Assembly: GCF_910596095.1 (NCBI RefSeq)
Contig: NC_056538.1
Location: 33,056,422 to 33,120,421 of the forward strand
DNA from: Thunnus maccoyii
Lineage: Eukaryota; Chordata; Actinopteri; Scombriformes; Scombridae
Direction of reading: 5' to 3'
Length of the DNA: 64,000 nucleotides
The notes below the pieces were generated by a model. It saw only the letters and a program-made list of their open reading frames with translations, searched no databases and had not been told where the DNA came from. The translations under genes and the position numbers were made by a program. Position 1 is the first letter of the stretch; every line of letters begins with the position of its first letter. Shown in pieces: positions 61,110 through 64,000 of the stretch.

Positions 61110-62099
61110 CCCTGAAAACACACACAGTTTATACATGAAGATGAGGTACAGTACAGCTCACACAAAGTCAACGTCACACATGATTTTAGATGTGGAGAAC
61201 CTCAGAGAAGCAAAGCTACAAATATGTTCATCAGGCTGCAGATTCTCCACCAGGGGGAGCTCTTTTCCCTGTTCTGTATTCCCATTTCAAATTTTTCCCT
61301 AAACGATGTCCTCAGTATTACGTAACACAGAACCACGGGACTCTCCTGGATAATGTAACAATCCTATAGGTTTATGTTCTAAACACAAGCTTCAATTTTG
61401 GCGGACAGCTAAAAATACTACAATACCCAAGAGTCACAGTCACTGTTGCTATGGAGAAGATGCCAGTCAGAGTTATAATTAATTCAAACGACTTTATCAT
61501 TGCAGATGTGAACAAAATGCAGCACCGTAGTTGTTGTACATTTTTTGACTTTGTGGGATTTTCAATAAAAGCTTGTGTTCTGGCCCTGCCAGTTATTCAG
61601 TGTTTTTTGGTGACTCCTACTGGTCACCTGCCACGGTGCCGTGTTTGGGCATTGACTTCCTAGTTCCTGTGTGACAGGAAGTTAGCCTTTCTAGTTCCTG
61701 TGTAATATAAAGTTAGTCAGAGTAACCTGAAAATGGCATGTGTGCTCCAGTGAAGCTGATGTCTGTTCATCCTTTGCCATCCTTCTTTAATGGCCATTGA
61801 GAAGGCATTAGCTGGGAGTTTATACATTGTGATATGTTGTATCTTTGATGAATGATAGTAATAACTGCAGATACGAAGTGCAGTATCAGTTAAGGGGCAT
61901 ATATGTTTATTTTGGATACAGAAATACATTGTTGGTTATGAGGATGATATTGAAGTTGAACATCCTTAAAAAGACTGTGGTTTTGATGGGACAGAATAAA
62001 ATGGCGCTTGAGTTGGTCACACACCAATAAACTTGTGTCTGTTCCTTACTGCTCTGCAGCCATCCAGGACTGTGTAGCAACATTGCTACTGGCCCAGGT

Positions 62100-64000
62100 A
62101 CCCCTAGGCATCTGGCTACAACTCTACAATCACTTGAAATGTGCTCAAAATACAAATTTCTTCACTTACGTAAGTAATTACACAACTAACTTTCTCAAAG
62201 GTGTTAGAAATATTTTAACGAAGTTTGAAAAACTATCATGACAAAGAAATAGTTCCACTTGATTTTTTCACCTAAACAGGAGGAATAAATAAATAATCTT
62301 TCTGTTTTGTCCTAAATTTTGTTCAAACATTGTTAAAATGACTTTGCATGTTTTGTTGTCTCATACTGAACTGTCAGCTGACCATATCGCATCATCTCTC
62401 ATTCGTCTCTTACACAGAGAGGAGCAGTTTTATCTATTGATCATGAGAACATACATAACACCATCTTGAGATAACACAGCTTGTTATGAACTAAATATTG
62501 ATGTGTTCATGTTATTAACAGAAAATAAAACAGCAGGAATCGATTTAAACACTTCTTACTTCTTAGAAGTGTATGTTTTAAATCTTCAAATATGTTCCTC
62601 ACAGACTCTGCAGCATCAGTCACATGATCACCACACAGTTCAACACATGTAAAGTCACATTTCTATTCAATCTTTGGACATTTTAAATAAAAACCAATAT
62701 GAGAGTCGGCAGGTATTGTAGAATGAACGCAGCCTCCTGTTCATACTGGATATTAAAACATCCTTCAAATGTGCTTTGGAAGTGATGGAGGCCAAAATGC
62801 ACAGTGTGTCCACACAGTCATTTAAAAGTTGATGTGAATCTTCTATTCAGCTTCAGCAGTCTGAGTTAGTCATATCAAGTGGATATCTGCCACATTTACA
62901 GTCTTTTTAGCATCAAATTCCCTCTTTGTGTTTCCTCGGACAGTGTTTCCCTGTTGAGCTGCAGGTGGAAGTATAGTAACAAAAAGAGGAACTTTGGCAC
63001 TAAAAAGACTGTAACGTTGGAAGATATCTACTTGATTTGACTCATTTGGACGCTGAAGCTTCATATTAGCTTCAGATAAACTTACATTTTTGCACAGAAG
63101 AAGTAAGTTTAACATTTTCTGACCACTAAAATTAGTCAAATGAAACAATCTGAGAAGTTTTGAAAGGATAATAAAATCAACCACTCATACAACCAGGATT
63201 AAAAGCCCCCATCACGTTAGATTTAACATGTCTAATGTCTAATATCAGTACAAGTACAAAGAACAGATGGCAGTTTACCTCATCTATCTTCATGTCAGTC
63301 AGTGTGGACGTCTGATGAGAAAACCACCACCGTTACAATTTTCCTCCACTCAATGCTCACACCAGGAAGCACTGCAAAGAGACAGAGAGGCAGCGGCGGG
63401 GTGGGTGGAGAGGGGGGGAATTAGATGATTACGGTTTTTTCTGACTGGTTATCTGGTTATGTGGTGGTTATCTGCACAGTTAAACACTGAGCCATCATGT
63501 TCAAAACTCTTCACACGGTCAACAGTTATGGATCAAACTGGGACACATTTGCATAGTTTTCACACAGAAAGCATTCAGTGACTACAGCCTTCACATGTCT
63601 TCAATACTTTTCTCACTCAAACACAAACAAGCAACAAAACATTTGACATGTTTACATCCTCACTTCTAAACTGAAATACATCTTTATTCAATCAAAAAAC
63701 AAGACGTGCTGTCAGAAATAAAGCCCACTGAAAGCTTTCCTGCTGCATTTCTATGACTCATTCCTGTAAATACACTGTAGTACGTTCTATAGAGAGCTAC
63801 ACATCTGACTGTATTTACACTATATACACATTTATAACACTATCAACCATTAAAACTACATATACACAATAAAACAGTGATGTAACTTCACAGACAGCCA
63901 TAAAAAGAGTTGTTGTGTTTGTGTCTGCTTCGCAGAACTGCTAAACTTCCGTTATAATGACAAACCTTCCTCGATTAAACAAGAAAGTGTATTTCCTAAT
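62100..64000. repeat. Segmental duplication, copy C (cut by the window edge)
   Basis: Matches 40.41-42.2 kb of copy A and 54.54-56.16 kb of copy B, including 'ctacaactctacaatcactt', 'ttgttcaaacattgttaaaa' and the 63.3-kb first-exon block. Still matching copy B at base 64000, so it continues outside the window. Confidence 0.85.
63279..63365 (-). other. Candidate first exon of gpr87-like B (copy C block)
   Basis: Third homologue of the 41.1-kb block. A deletion has removed 'tgctgcag', so the donor is now GATGAG|GTAAAC. Lies 2.2 kb upstream of the receptor start at 61109. An ATG in the exon (ATGAAGATAGATGAG) would again be out of frame with the receptor. Confidence 0.45.

Larger units (their letters stand above)
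54540..61860. repeat. Segmental duplication, copy B
   Basis: Blocks shared with copies A and C are 54.54-54.72, 55.13-56.30 and 57.97-61.86 kb. It contains the second GPR87-like gene. Non-coding flanks remain highly similar to copy A over kilobases, so the duplication looks recent on the scale of this cluster. One block (58.26-58.58 kb) is inverted relative to copy A. Confidence 0.85.

Noticed and set aside
61110-61136. Nine-residue N-terminal extension of GPR87-like B
   Set aside because: Same reason as for copy A: the upstream part is intron before the conserved acceptor.

Overview
The window is vertebrate nuclear DNA, almost certainly from a teleost (probably percomorph) fish. It is AT-rich, intron-bearing, full of GT, CT, GA and ATT microsatellites and long mononucleotide runs, and carries repeats typical of fish genomes: hAT-like and TTAA-type MITEs, LINE 3' ends with a GAA tail, and the 'AGTGGTGGAAAGTAACTAAGTAC' type element. 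There are no bacterial operons, rRNA or tRNA genes that I can support.

Four class A GPCR genes lie on the minus strand and explain all convincing coding sequence. (1) gpr171, 6056-10473, four coding exons. (2) A P2Y12-group receptor, P2RY14-like by position, 28103-36350, three coding exons. (3) and (4) Two tandem GPR87-like receptors, 45569-46600 and 60063-61109, each with its coding sequence in one exon. The order gpr171, p2ry14-like, gpr87-like and the shared strand match the mammalian GPR171-P2RY14-GPR87-P2RY13-P2RY12 cluster inside MED12L. I see no P2RY12/P2RY13 orthologue and no MED12L exon here.

Layout. 1-6055: repeats, microsatellites and a 337-bp palindrome. 6056-10658: gpr171 with an 81-bp 5' noncoding exon. 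13.8-15.5 kb: a 33-bp minisatellite. 17.1-18.5 kb: an inverted partial copy of gpr171 exon 1/intron 1 plus a ten-unit 47-bp minisatellite. 18.5-28.1 kb: gene desert with interspersed repeats. 28.1-36.4 kb: receptor 2, with a probable first exon near 41.1 kb. 37.0-39.5 kb: nested DNA transposons. 40.4-64 kb: a segmental duplication present in three copies (40.40-46.83, 54.54-61.86, 62.1-beyond the edge). Two full copies carry a GPR87-like receptor, and each copy carries a conserved first-exon-like block. 46.9-54.5 kb between copies one and two is filled with retroelement and MITE debris.

The receptors probably all signal through Gi, as known members of the P2Y12-like group do. That is family knowledge, not something the sequence shows. 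The most notable points are the triplicated first exon, a Ser/Cys-rich expansion of intracellular loop 2 in both GPR87-like proteins, an NRY in place of DRY in receptor 2, coding introns in genes whose mammalian counterparts have the coding sequence in one exon, and the inverted partial duplicate of gpr171.
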